Source of the DNA: Schleiferiaceae bacterium
Lineage (GTDB): Bacteria > Bacteroidota > Bacteroidia > Flavobacteriales > Schleiferiaceae
DNA: 14,034 nucleotides
Reading direction: 5' to 3'
Assembly: GCA_030829675.1 (NCBI GenBank)
Contig: JAURAE010000027.1
Coordinates: 1-14,034, forward strand
Below, one piece after another: positions 6,859-13,679 of the stretch. The notes under the pieces are model-generated. The model did not search any database. It was not told the DNA's origin and worked only from the letters and a program-made list of their open reading frames with translations. How positions within the stretch are numbered: the first letter of the stretch is position 1; every line of letters starts with the position of its first letter. The position numbers were made by a program, and so were the translations under genes.

Positions 6859-8346
6859 ATGAAAAAGAATCCCTCCTCAGTAGCGGTCATAGGTTCTGGA
6901 ATAGCTGGACTCAGTGCAGCCATACGCTTGGCCGTGCAAGGAAAGCGAGTGGTTGTTTTTGAGCAAAATCCATACACTGGAGGTAAAGTTACAGCTTTCG
7001 AGAAGCACGGATTTAGATTCGATATGGGACCCTCATTGTTCACCATGCCTCATTTAGTAGAGGAGTTGTTCGAATTAGCAGGGAGGATTCCAAAGGATTA
7101 CTTTCAATACCACACACACGATGAGGTTTGTAGGTATTTCTGGCTGGACGGAAAGCGCTTAACGCTCTATCCTTCGGTAGATGAAAACATTGAATCCATT
7201 ACGTCAGTTTTCGGTACAGATTCTGGTAAAAATGTCCGAAAGTATTTTGATGATGCTCGCAAGAAATTCGAGCTCACTGCCCCCTTCTTTTTAGAAAGTA
7301 GCTTACATAAAGCCAAGACATTCATTTCACCGAGAGTATTGAAGGTGGTTTCAGAAATTCCAAGATTAGGGTTGTTTTCGACCTTGGACGATCAAAATAA
7401 GCGTTATTTCAAAGAGCCTAAGCTCGTCCAATTATTCAATAGATATGCGACCTATAATGGTTCTTCACCGTATCAAACGCCTGGCATCATGCAGATGATT
7501 TCGCATTTGGAACACGGTATGGGAACCCATTTTCCCGTCGGTGGAATGCACGCTATTTCCCAGAGCCTGACCAAACTTGCCGAGGAATTAGGTGTGCAGT
7601 TTGAGCTGAATTCTAAAGTCGAGCAAATTCTCATTGAGGAGAAGAAAATACACGGCGTAGTGGTCAACGGGGCGGAACGGATGTATGACTTAGTGGTGTG
7701 CAATTCCGATATCAAACACGCATATCAAGAATTATTGCCTAAGCAGGTGCGTCGACCGAAGAAGACCTTGGCACAAGAACCTAGCTCTAGCGCATTGATT
7801 TTCTATTGGGGTATAGGACAAACCTTCCCAGAATTGAACCTACACAACATCATCTTCAGTGAAGATTACAAAGCAGAGTTCGATCGGATTCGTACCAATG
7901 GGCCATTTTGGGAGGATCCAACCATTTATGTTCATATTTCCAACCGATTAGAGGTTAATGACGCCCCGAAGGGTAAGGATTCGTGGTTTGTGATGGTGAA
8001 TGTACCCTACGATCAAGGTCAGGACTGGGAAGATATAGTGGGTAAAGTTCGACGCAAGCTTGTTGAACGCATGTCCGCTGTACTGGGACAAGATATTACG
8101 CCCTTGATTGAAACCGAGGAAATTTTAACCCCGCCGCAAATCCAGCAAAGAACATCTAGTGTGGGCGGAGCGCTCTACGGAACAAGCTCGAACGAGCGAA
8201 TGGCGGCATTTTTAAGGCATTCCAATAAAAGTAGCTCGGTCAAAGGGTTGTACTTTTGTGGTGGATCGGCACATCCGGGAGGCGGTGTGCCCTTATGTAT
8301 ATTGAGTGGTAAAATTGCCGCGGAATGGATCGAAGAAGATGAATGA
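6859..8346 (+). CDS. crtD: Carotenoid 3,4-desaturase, CrtD type (CrtI family)
   Basis: A 495-residue flavoprotein of the CrtI/CrtD carotenoid desaturase family. The N-terminal Rossmann motif GSGIAGLSAA (Gly12, Gly14, Gly17) with Glu35 ending the second strand binds FAD. The C-terminal FAD/substrate signature is LYFCGGSAHPGGGVPLCILS at about 463-482. I call it CrtD (1-hydroxycarotenoid 3,4-desaturase) rather than phytoene desaturase for three reasons. FRFDMGPSLFTMPHLVEELF, LVQLFNRYATYNGSSPYQTP and SSSALIFYWGIGQTFPELNL match the flavobacterial CrtD proteins I remember. The next gene is a CruF-type hydratase, which makes the CrtD substrate. No phytoene synthase is adjacent. Its ATG sits just after a good promoter, and its stop overlaps cruF by 8 nt. 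A phytoene desaturase role remains possible, since the family is often misassigned. Confidence 0.85.
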   Translation: MKKNPSSVAVIGSGIAGLSAAIRLAVQGKRVVVFEQNPYTGGKVTAFEKHGFRFDMGPSLFTMPHLVEELFELAGRIPKDYFQYHTHDEVCRYFWLDGKRLTLYPSVDENIESITSVFGTDSGKNVRKYFDDARKKFELTAPFFLESSLHKAKTFISPRVLKVVSEIPRLGLFSTLDDQNKRYFKEPKLVQLFNRYATYNGSSPYQTPGIMQMISHLEHGMGTHFPVGGMHAISQSLTKLAEELGVQFELNSKVEQILIEEKKIHGVVVNGAERMYDLVVCNSDIKHAYQELLPKQVRRPKKTLAQEPSSSALIFYWGIGQTFPELNLHNIIFSEDYKAEFDRIRTNGPFWEDPTIYVHISNRLEVNDAPKGKDSWFVMVNVPYDQGQDWEDIVGKVRRKLVERMSAVLGQDITPLIETEEILTPPQIQQRTSSVGGALYGTSSNERMAAFLRHSNKSSSVKGLYFCGGSAHPGGGVPLCILSGKIAAEWIEEDE

Positions 8347-8977
8347 TTTAGGAAAAATCCAACTATTGGCGGCCAAGTACGGTGGCTACGTCCTCATCTT
8401 TTTCCACACCATAGGATTGTTTTTGCTTGGGGCCGACTGGCGCCAAAATTTCGTATTCCTTACGCCCTATAACCTGCTGTTAATGTTGGTCGTCTTCCTG
8501 CTGGCCAGTGATCGTCCGAAGAATTGGGGGCTCTACATGGCGCCCATTGTATTAGGCTATATTATCGAGGTAGTTGGCACCAATACTGGATGGCCTTTTG
8601 GCGCCTATACCTATGGAACGGCTTTAGGGCCGAGAATATTCAGTACACCTCTTATGATTGGCGTATTATGGTGGGTGTTGATTCGAGCTTGGTTTGATTT
8701 GTCGGAACGATGGACGCAAAATGCGTGGGCAAAATCGCTCATCACTGGAACGGCTATGGTTTTGATGGACGTGTTGATCGAACCTGTCGCGATAGAATTG
8801 GGCTTTTGGACTTGGGCAGAGGTCGAAGTTCCTGTGGCCAATTATATTTCGTGGTTCGTCCTTGCCACATTGTTCGCACGGGCCACGGCAGGCGGCAATA
8901 CGAAAAACCCTCAGAGCCCTTGGGTCATAGCGGTGCTTACTGTGTTTTTTGCCGTACTCAACATAGCATATGCATAA
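8339..8977 (+). CDS. cruF: Carotenoid 1,2-hydratase, CruF family
   Basis: A 212-residue integral membrane protein of the CruF/DUF422 carotenoid biosynthesis family, which adds water across the terminal C1-C2 double bond of the open psi end of gamma-carotene or lycopene. Six or seven hydrophobic helices are visible. Conserved motifs are Glu77 in GYIIEVVGTNTGWPFGAYTYG (73-93), LGPRIFSTPLMIGVLWWVL (about 96-114), Asp134/Glu138 in MDVLIEPVA, and GFWTW at 145-149. The ATG at 8339 overlaps the crtD stop by 8 nt, a clear translational-coupling arrangement. An in-frame GTG at 8306 would add 11 residues lying over crtD and is unlikely. With CrtD downstream in the pathway it would give the 1'-hydroxy-3',4'-didehydro end group of saproxanthin or myxol. 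The gene ends in a strong hairpin terminator. Confidence 0.88.
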   Translation: MNDLGKIQLLAAKYGGYVLIFFHTIGLFLLGADWRQNFVFLTPYNLLLMLVVFLLASDRPKNWGLYMAPIVLGYIIEVVGTNTGWPFGAYTYGTALGPRIFSTPLMIGVLWWVLIRAWFDLSERWTQNAWAKSLITGTAMVLMDVLIEPVAIELGFWTWAEVEVPVANYISWFVLATLFARATAGGNTKNPQSPWVIAVLTVFFAVLNIAYA

Positions 8978-9007
8978 AAAAAGCCCCTGCTTAAGGCAGG
9001 GGCTTTC
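8978..9007. terminator. Bidirectional rho-independent terminator
   Basis: An 11-bp stem, AAAGCCCCTGC at 8980-8990 pairing with GCAGGGGCTTT at 8996-9006, around a five-base loop. On the minus strand it is followed by a run of seven T, an excellent terminator for the pspC operon. On the plus strand the right arm ends TTTCTT, weaker but adequate for crtD-cruF. It sits between the two convergent stop codons. Confidence 0.88.
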
Positions 9008-9026
9008 TTAGCTCAGGGGTACGAGC

Positions 9027-10667
9027 CTAGCGGTCTTTCAACCGTTTGATTTCAAGCTCTAGCTCTTCAATCTTTCGATCGATTTCATCGTCCATCGCTT
9101 CAAGTTCTTCTTCGATCGTTTCCTCGAGATCTTCAGCTGAATAGTATTCGATTACGGGGCAATCGGCACAGTCCAAACCTCTTTCGGTCATGATCCAGGT
9201 ATGTCCTAGCATGTCGCCGTCCCACAGGTTCTGCACATTTTCGAGATCATAAATGATGTTTTCAAGACTTGGGTCCAAGAATACGGTGGTTCCTACCGGC
9301 AATCGCAAGGTCACCTTGAGGTCTTGCCCACGGTACAACGCATCCTCGGGCACACTGAAATACTCGCTTAATCGCAGTGTTTCTCCTGTTTGCTCGGTTT
9401 TAAAATCAAATCGCTGTGCACGTTGTCTCGCCTCAGCATGGTTACGACCGCTGGCCGAATGCTTCAATTCTAAGTGGGCCGTGCTATCATTGGTTCGCTC
9501 GATGTTGAAGCGGACGTTTTCAACTCTTAATTGGTCATCGTCAATATCAAATAAAAATCCTGTGGACTCCTCTAATATATCGGCTTCGAGGACGAGGGAA
9601 TTTCCTTGTATTGTGATCTTTTCCACTTCGGTGGAGCGCTCTTTAAAATCCGTGGCCAGCGATCCCACGCTTATAAAAATGAGGATCAAGCCTATGATGA
9701 ATGATGCAATGCCTGAGAAGGAGAGTAGGCGTGCGTTCGAGATCGATTTCCCAAACAATTTGGCCAAGAATACCACCAGGGCAAAGAGGGGCATCAATAG
9801 GGTCAACAAGGTTCCCACGCGCAATGACATCAAACGCCACCCCGATCCAAACAAGGCCTGCGCCCCGTCCATGCCGTAGATATAGCCATTGATATCGATG
9901 AAATCAAAGCCGCCAAGATTCCAAGTACTGCCAAACACCCCGATCAGTGCAACGATAAGGGTAAAGGCGATTACTGAACCAACTATGGCCAATACGATCC
10001 CAAAGAATTTGAGGATGAATCCAAGGATGGCTCCAATGGTATTTGTGATGAAATCAAAAAATCCTTTAGGCGTGTTTTTGAACTTCTTTCCGAACGCTTT
10101 ACCCTGGGCCTCGAACTCCTTGAACTTCTTTTCAATGTTGCCCAGGTTTACCGGCTCCCCCCGCATTTGGAGTTTTTGCGCAGTGGTTTTCGCTTCAGGA
10201 ATGGCCGCCCATAGTATGATGTAGGTGATGAATCCAATTCCCGTAAAGAACAACAGCACCAAGAATAACACGCGAATCCAAACCACGTCAATGTTGAAGT
10301 AGGCTGCAATACCGCTGCAGACCCCGCCAATAACGGTCTCGTCTGGGTTACGGAAGAATCTGCGTTTGGTTTCTGTTTGAGTGGTTTCCGTCTCCTCAGC
10401 AGCCTCTGCAAAATCCTCAGGGCGCCCGAGGGTAGAGATGATGAAGTCAACATCTTCTTGCGTTACAACCTGACGTTTGCCTTCAGAAAGTCGCATGGAA
10501 AAGATTTCCGCGATGCGTGATTCGATATCTGCGACTATTTCGGCGCCGCCTTCCTCGTGGGATAATCGGTCCTTGATCGCATTTAAATACAGATTAAAGT
10601 TCTCGTAGGCACCTTCGTCCAAATGATAGATGATGCCGCTTAGGTTGATATTTATTGTCTTATTCAT
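9027..10667 (-). CDS. PspC-domain multi-pass membrane protein
   Basis: A 546-residue envelope protein. An N-terminal soluble region (1-100) begins MNKTININLSGIIYHLDE and contains an acidic helical stretch. A PspC domain follows at about 103-160 (RFFRNPDETVIGGVCSGIAAYF, then a membrane helix to about 157). Four further hydrophobic segments lie at about 206-226, 223-246, 283-303 and 313-337. A beta-rich extracytoplasmic domain spans about 345-495, with a CxxC pair (Cys500, Cys503, in DCADCP) just after it. The last 35 residues are a highly charged coiled coil. PspC domains are known from phage-shock/envelope-stress systems, where they sense or signal membrane damage; the function here is inferred only. 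It starts six nt after the padR stop, so it is almost surely in the padR operon and should be under PadR control. Confidence 0.9.
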   Translation of the reverse strand: MNKTININLSGIIYHLDEGAYENFNLYLNAIKDRLSHEEGGAEIVADIESRIAEIFSMRLSEGKRQVVTQEDVDFIISTLGRPEDFAEAAEETETTQTETKRRFFRNPDETVIGGVCSGIAAYFNIDVVWIRVLFLVLLFFTGIGFITYIILWAAIPEAKTTAQKLQMRGEPVNLGNIEKKFKEFEAQGKAFGKKFKNTPKGFFDFITNTIGAILGFILKFFGIVLAIVGSVIAFTLIVALIGVFGSTWNLGGFDFIDINGYIYGMDGAQALFGSGWRLMSLRVGTLLTLLMPLFALVVFLAKLFGKSISNARLLSFSGIASFIIGLILIFISVGSLATDFKERSTEVEKITIQGNSLVLEADILEESTGFLFDIDDDQLRVENVRFNIERTNDSTAHLELKHSASGRNHAEARQRAQRFDFKTEQTGETLRLSEYFSVPEDALYRGQDLKVTLRLPVGTTVFLDPSLENIIYDLENVQNLWDGDMLGHTWIMTERGLDCADCPVIEYYSAEDLEETIEEELEAMDDEIDRKIEELELEIKRLKDR

Positions 10668-10673
10668 GGGGCG

Positions 10674-11003
10674 TTAATTCGAGGTAGTGATGTGTTCAAC
10701 GGCTTTTTGAAGGGCATCCCAAGTGCTTTTCAGCTCCTTTTGAAATGCCTTTCCTTCGGTAGAAAGGGAGTAGTATTTGCGCGGTGGTCCCGAAGTACTT
10801 TCTTCCCAGCGATACTCGAGGAGTCCCGTGTTTTTTAATCGAGTCAATAGTGGATAAAGGGTTCCCTCTACGACGATGAGTTCTGCATTCTTCAAATGCT
10901 CAATGATATCAGAGGCATAGGCATCACCGTTGCTGAGTATGCCTAAAATGCAATACTCCAGGACGCCCTTACGCATCTGTGCTTTAGTATTCTCAATCTT
11001 CAT
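10674..11003 (-). CDS. PadR-family transcriptional repressor
   Basis: A compact 109-residue winged-helix regulator. The PadR core is clear: MRKGVLEYCILGILSNGDAYASDIIEHL forms helices 1-2, VVEGTLYPLLTRLKNTGLLE (about 45-63) is the recognition helix, and the wing WEESTSGPPRKYYSLSTEGK follows. The short C-terminal helix (about 86-106) is the dimerisation arm of the small PadR-s2 subgroup. These proteins usually repress their own operon by binding an inverted repeat and release on ligand binding or stress. The ATG at 11003 overlaps the end of the upstream DUF4252-like gene by 11 nt, and pspC starts six nt after its stop, so the three genes form one unit. The GTACT dyad ahead of the operon is the natural operator candidate. 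Confidence 0.93.
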   Translation of the reverse strand: MKIENTKAQMRKGVLEYCILGILSNGDAYASDIIEHLKNAELIVVEGTLYPLLTRLKNTGLLEYRWEESTSGPPRKYYSLSTEGKAFQKELKSTWDALQKAVEHITTSN

Positions 11004-11451
11004 GCAGGGTCTTGCTTAGGGTGAAGTCTCCGTAGAAGGTGATCAATATGGTGTTGCTCTCCTCGGTCACTAGGAAGTGAGCCTCATCAAATTTGGTCCG
11101 GCTTCCTCGGAAGTACAGGTAATGCACCTCGCCATTATCTTCTTCGAGTTCTACTTTTTTATACCCCGCACGGTCCAAGAACTTTTGCCAGTCGTTGGTT
11201 ACTTCTTTGCGATAGCGATCATCGGATACTCTGAGCCACTGAACACGCTTGATTTCACCATTAAGGGTGCGTTCAAGGTCTCCGTTGGCAAAATCTATAT
11301 CCAGGGGTAGGGCACTAAGTAAGGAGCCGCCAAAGCTGAATCCGCCGATATACGGTTTGGGCTCGTATTCCTCGTAAAGGTCGTCTGCCAATCCCTTGGG
11401 TTGTGCCATCAAGGCTACGGGAAATAGTAATAGGAAAAGGGTTTTTTTCAT
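10993..11451 (-). CDS. Secreted DUF4252-like protein
   Basis: A 152-residue exported protein heading the padR-pspC operon. Residues 1-16 form a signal peptide (MKKTLFLLLFPVALMA, cleavage before Gln17). The mature part has a low-complexity acidic/aromatic start (DDLYEEYEPKPYIGGFSFGG) and a second half laid out like DUF4252 proteins: a strand and helix (IKRVQWLRVSDDRYRKEV), then a pair of strands closing with ILITFYGDFTL, where DUF4252 members have a similar strand ending in Gly-Asp. The match is partial, so family membership is moderate. No lipobox or catalytic residues are visible. It is the first gene after the predicted PadR operator, so PadR would control its secretion together with PspC. 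Function unknown; a periplasmic partner or reporter of envelope state is a guess. Confidence 0.72.
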   Translation of the reverse strand: MKKTLFLLLFPVALMAQPKGLADDLYEEYEPKPYIGGFSFGGSLLSALPLDIDFANGDLERTLNGEIKRVQWLRVSDDRYRKEVTNDWQKFLDRAGYKKVELEEDNGEVHYLYFRGSRTKFDEAHFLVTEESNTILITFYGDFTLSKTLHED

Positions 11452-11470
11452 GATCCAATTGAATTTGCGA

Positions 11471-11502
11471 CAAAGTTATAGGTAAAATTAGGTACTATGC
11501 AA
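11471..11502 (-). promoter_or_regulatory. Candidate promoter of the DUF4252-padR-pspC operon
   Basis: CAAAGTTA at 11471-11478 reads TAACTTTG on the minus strand, an exact TAnnTTTG -7 box, 19 nt before the first ATG. The -33 side is less sharp: CAA at 11500-11502 gives TTG on the minus strand at about the right distance. Transcription would start near 11466. Confidence 0.55.
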
Positions 11503-11515
11503 TACCAAGTACTAT
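11491..11515. promoter_or_regulatory. Candidate PadR operator
   Basis: GTACT at 11492-11496 and AGTAC at 11508-11512 form an inverted repeat with 11 nt between. GGTA at 11491-11494 and TACC at 11503-11506 form a second, overlapping one. GTACTAT also occurs as a direct repeat at 11492 and 11509. The element covers the predicted -33 region of the padR operon, where a bound repressor would block RNA polymerase. Binding by this PadR is inferred. Confidence 0.5.
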
Positions 11516-11590
11516 AAATTTTATTTAGTGTTCATTTGGCGGGGTAGATTTGTCTCAAAAAAGAAACAATAATTCACTGTGCGAACGCAT

Positions 11591-11621
11591 TTTATCAATT
11601 TTTGTAAGGTCTATACCTTGT
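11591..11621 (+). promoter_or_regulatory. Candidate promoter of the CarF-like desaturase gene
   Basis: TTTA at 11591-11594, exactly 19 nt, then TACCTTGT at 11614-11621, a recognisable variant of TTTG-N19-TAnnTTTG. It leaves a leader of about 60-65 nt that contains a small hairpin (GAAC/GTTC, 11640-11651) and one AGTACT copy (11658-11663). Confidence 0.45.
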
Positions 11622-11689
11622 ATTTGAATCGATAGAAAGGAACGACGGTTCTTGGTCAGTACTAGTTTAGAAGAAAACCATTTTGAATT

Positions 11690-12238
11690 ATGACAACGTT
11701 ATCGATCATGTTAGAAGTAGTGGGGTTGTACTTACTGCTGGACTTTTTAACAGGGGTAGTACACTTCTGGATGGACCGCTATGGTAAAGAAGATATGCCG
11801 CTCTTGGGCAAGGCTATTATCGAGATCAATACTTGGCATCACGAGAACCCACGCCGAATGACTACCCGTAGTTACTGGTACCTGTGTAAAAGCGGGTGGG
11901 TAGGTGTTGGCGCCATGTTGTTGGGTGTGTATTTAATAACGGGGACGGTGAGCTGGCAATGGTGGTTTATCGGTATCCTTGGCGCAAATGCGAATATTGT
12001 GCATCAATGGGCCCATATGTTCCCGAATGAGAAGCCTGCCCTAATTAATTGGTTACAGAAAATTGGAATCATTCAACGGCCTCACGATCATGCCCATCAT
12101 CATACGAAACCAGAGACGCGTAGTTATTGTACATACACACCGTGGCTCAATCCTATGCTAGATCGAATAGGGTTTTGGTTCGGCATTGAACGATTCTTTG
12201 CCACCTTCGGAATCTATACTACAGATAGAATTGATTAA
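11690..12238 (+). CDS. CarF/TMEM189/FAD4-family lipid desaturase
   Basis: A 182-residue integral membrane desaturase of the lipid desaturase (Kua/TMEM189, CarF, FAD4) family. The histidine signature is complete: His25 and Asp29 in GVVHFWMDRYG, His50/His51 in NTWHHENPRRMT, His105 and His109 in HQWAHM, and His132/134/136/137/138 in HDHAHHHTKPETRSYC. The typical C-terminus follows (CTYTPWLNPMLDRIGFW). CarF and TMEM189 make the vinyl-ether bond of plasmalogens from plasmanylethanolamine; plant FAD4 makes a trans-3 double bond in phosphatidylglycerol acyl chains. The sequence alone does not choose between these. Compared with CarF it is short at the N-terminus but keeps all motifs. It is a single-gene unit with its own promoter and strong terminator, about 2.7 kb from the carotenoid genes. 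In Myxococcus, CarF is needed for light-induced carotenogenesis, so the location is suggestive. Confidence 0.87.
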   Translation: MTTLSIMLEVVGLYLLLDFLTGVVHFWMDRYGKEDMPLLGKAIIEINTWHHENPRRMTTRSYWYLCKSGWVGVGAMLLGVYLITGTVSWQWWFIGILGANANIVHQWAHMFPNEKPALINWLQKIGIIQRPHDHAHHHTKPETRSYCTYTPWLNPMLDRIGFWFGIERFFATFGIYTTDRID

Positions 12239-12241
12239 AAG

Positions 12242-12268
12242 AAAACCCGTGCGGAGCGCGGGTTTTTT
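12242..12268 (+). terminator. Rho-independent terminator of the CarF-like gene
   Basis: AAAACCCG at 12242-12249 pairs with the CGGG and T-tract at 12259-12266, with inner pairs T12250-G12258 (wobble) and GC/GC around a tight GGA loop. Six T follow at 12263-12268. It starts a few bases after the stop codon. Confidence 0.88.
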
Positions 12269-12396
12269 GTTACCGCACCCTGGCGGAAAGATTTCTTGTG
12301 ATACGCGGCTTGCCCGTTCGTGCAATCGAGCACCTTCGCTTTTGGAATCTAGCCCATGTAAAGGTAATTGCTCATCGGGCTCAAACAGCGTTCTGT

Positions 12397-12825
12397 CTAC
12401 ATCCCACCTTTAACGTAGGACCAACCTTGCTCTTGTTTTTCCATGACTTCGCCGATGCCCATAGGGACAAATTCAAATTCTTCCATGATGGCATCGCGTG
12501 GGATGTCGCGGCCTTTGAGGGTGTTCTCGCACGCCAAGAAGATGATGCCGCGTTCTTTCAGGGCGAGTAGTTCTTCGCGGTATTCCGTACGCTCCTTATG
12601 CAATAGGTCTAAGCCTGGTCCATGACAGACCACCTCAATGGTGATGGTGTTGCCGTATCCGTCTTTGAGATTATTGAGTTGCTTGATGAGCCCTTTTTGA
12701 ACTTTGGGATTATTGTCGACCATCTGCACCACCAGCTGGTGTTCAGTTTGTGCGTGTAGTGTGGTGGGTAGTGCCAAGGTAACTAAGACGATGGCGGTGG
12801 TGAGGTAGGAAACCAATGTTTTCAT
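12397..12825 (-). CDS. Exported DsrE-family protein
   Basis: A 142-residue protein with a signal peptide (1-25, cleavage after LHA before Gln26) and a DsrE-like domain. The domain shows LVVQMVDNNPKVQKGLIKQLNNL (about 31-53), then the strand TIEVVCHGPGLDLL with Cys67. Next come a helix and the strand GIIFLACENTL with Cys99, and the end FVPMGIGEVMEKQEQGWSYVKGG. The last motif (G-x-G-E-x-x-x-x-Q-x-x-G-W-x-Y-x-K-G) is characteristic of this family. DsrE/TusD proteins relay sulfur on cysteine in the cytoplasm; exported relatives like this are common in Bacteroidota and have no proven role. Cys99 is at the conserved family position. It stands alone, 62 nt from the next gene's stop. No terminator was seen after it, and no good promoter before it. 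Confidence 0.85.
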   Translation of the reverse strand: MKTLVSYLTTAIVLVTLALPTTLHAQTEHQLVVQMVDNNPKVQKGLIKQLNNLKDGYGNTITIEVVCHGPGLDLLHKERTEYREELLALKERGIIFLACENTLKGRDIPRDAIMEEFEFVPMGIGEVMEKQEQGWSYVKGGM

Positions 12826-12887
12826 GTTGCGTTGCTTTTGGTGGAATCAAAGTACGATAATTGGTCCCACCTCGAGCGGAATCTAGG

Positions 12888-13679
12888 TCACAGTTTGCGT
12901 GCCTTTAGCGAATAGACCAACGGGAATAGGCCTTCGCGTCCCTTGATTTGATAGCGACCGGGGGATGGGGAGGTGGATTCAAACAGGGCATAAGGACTCC
13001 AATTCGTTTCTCCGAAATACACCAAATCTCGTTCTGGATGCTCCACAATGGGCAGCATGATGTCGCTGATGGGGTGGTTCCATGTTTGGTTCTTCATGCG
13101 TTTGGCTTCCGGCGAAGCATAACTCCCTTCGCGCTCCTCTTCAATGACCCCGGTGTTGAAATAGGGGTAGGCGATGTGCTCGAAATTCTCGTCGAGAATC
13201 CAAAGGACAGGGTGGAAGTCCGCCATGATGAGCTCACCGCCGGGTTTCAAATAGGAGAAGGCCGCGTCCATCCACGGCTTGATGTCGGGGTGCCAGCCTA
13301 ATACGCCATAGGAGGCGAAAACCAAATCGAATTGGCCCACCAACTCCTTTTGAATCTCAGTGGCATTGGCCAATACCCAATTCGCTTCCATGCCCAAATT
13401 CTGCGCCAGTGCCGCCGCCTCGCGAAGCGCCACAGGACTGAAATCCAGCCCCCAAACTTCGGCGGCACCCAAGGTCTTGAGCGAGAGTGTATCCTGTCCA
13501 AAATGGCATTGCATGTGCAGGACCTTTTTCCCGGCCAATTCCGGCAACAACGCCCTCTCAATCTCGTGCAAGGTCATGGGATTCTTGCGAAACGCTTCGG
13601 CATCGTAGAAATCCGATCGGGGATGCAAATCCGCCCAATGGTCCCAAAGCTTGCGGTTGATGTCGAGGTATTCTTTCAT
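12888..13679 (-). CDS. Class I SAM-dependent methyltransferase
   Basis: A 263-residue methyltransferase with the Rossmann-like fold. Motif I is VLHMQCHFGQDTLSL (about 53-67), an unusual Gln-Cys-His-Phe-Gly version of the Gly-rich SAM loop. Motif II acidic end is Asp79 in GLDFSPVALREAAALA. Motif IV is FDLVFASYGVLGWHPDI (about 117-133), and a post-IV helix and strand follow (FSYLKPGGELIMADFHP). The substrate-side C-terminus contains TWNHPISDIM and a Pro/Ser-rich loop. The loop QCHFGQDTL is seen in a well-populated group of uncharacterised bacterial methyltransferases; the substrate is unknown. Its ATG overlaps by one base the TGA of the small upstream gene, so the two are translationally coupled. 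There is no signal peptide. Confidence 0.88.
   Translation of the reverse strand: MKEYLDINRKLWDHWADLHPRSDFYDAEAFRKNPMTLHEIERALLPELAGKKVLHMQCHFGQDTLSLKTLGAAEVWGLDFSPVALREAAALAQNLGMEANWVLANATEIQKELVGQFDLVFASYGVLGWHPDIKPWMDAAFSYLKPGGELIMADFHPVLWILDENFEHIAYPYFNTGVIEEEREGSYASPEAKRMKNQTWNHPISDIMLPIVEHPERDLVYFGETNWSPYALFESTSPSPGRYQIKGREGLFPLVYSLKARKL

Noticed and set aside
6792..7046. Upstream extension of the unknown minus-strand gene
   Set aside because: It is antisense to the start of crtD and the added residues are not protein-like; the ATG at 6791 precedes a normal signal anchor.
9253..9879. Long plus-strand open frame opposite the PspC gene
   Set aside because: Rich in Arg, Ser and Asn with no domain; a shadow of the convincing minus-strand gene.
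12269..12396. Gap between the CarF-like terminator and the DsrE-family stop
   Set aside because: No gene, tRNA or clear terminator. AGCCC (12351-12355) and GGGCT (12377-12381) could pair, but the 21-nt loop and lack of a T-run make this unconvincing.
12298..12625. Plus-strand open frames over the DsrE-family gene
   Set aside because: They mirror the minus-strand coding sequence and show no domain or signal peptide of their own.
12848..12855. CAAAGTAC as a minus-strand -7 box for the DsrE-family gene
   Set aside because: It reads GTACTTTG, lacking the TA at the right place, and no -33 element lies 19 nt away.
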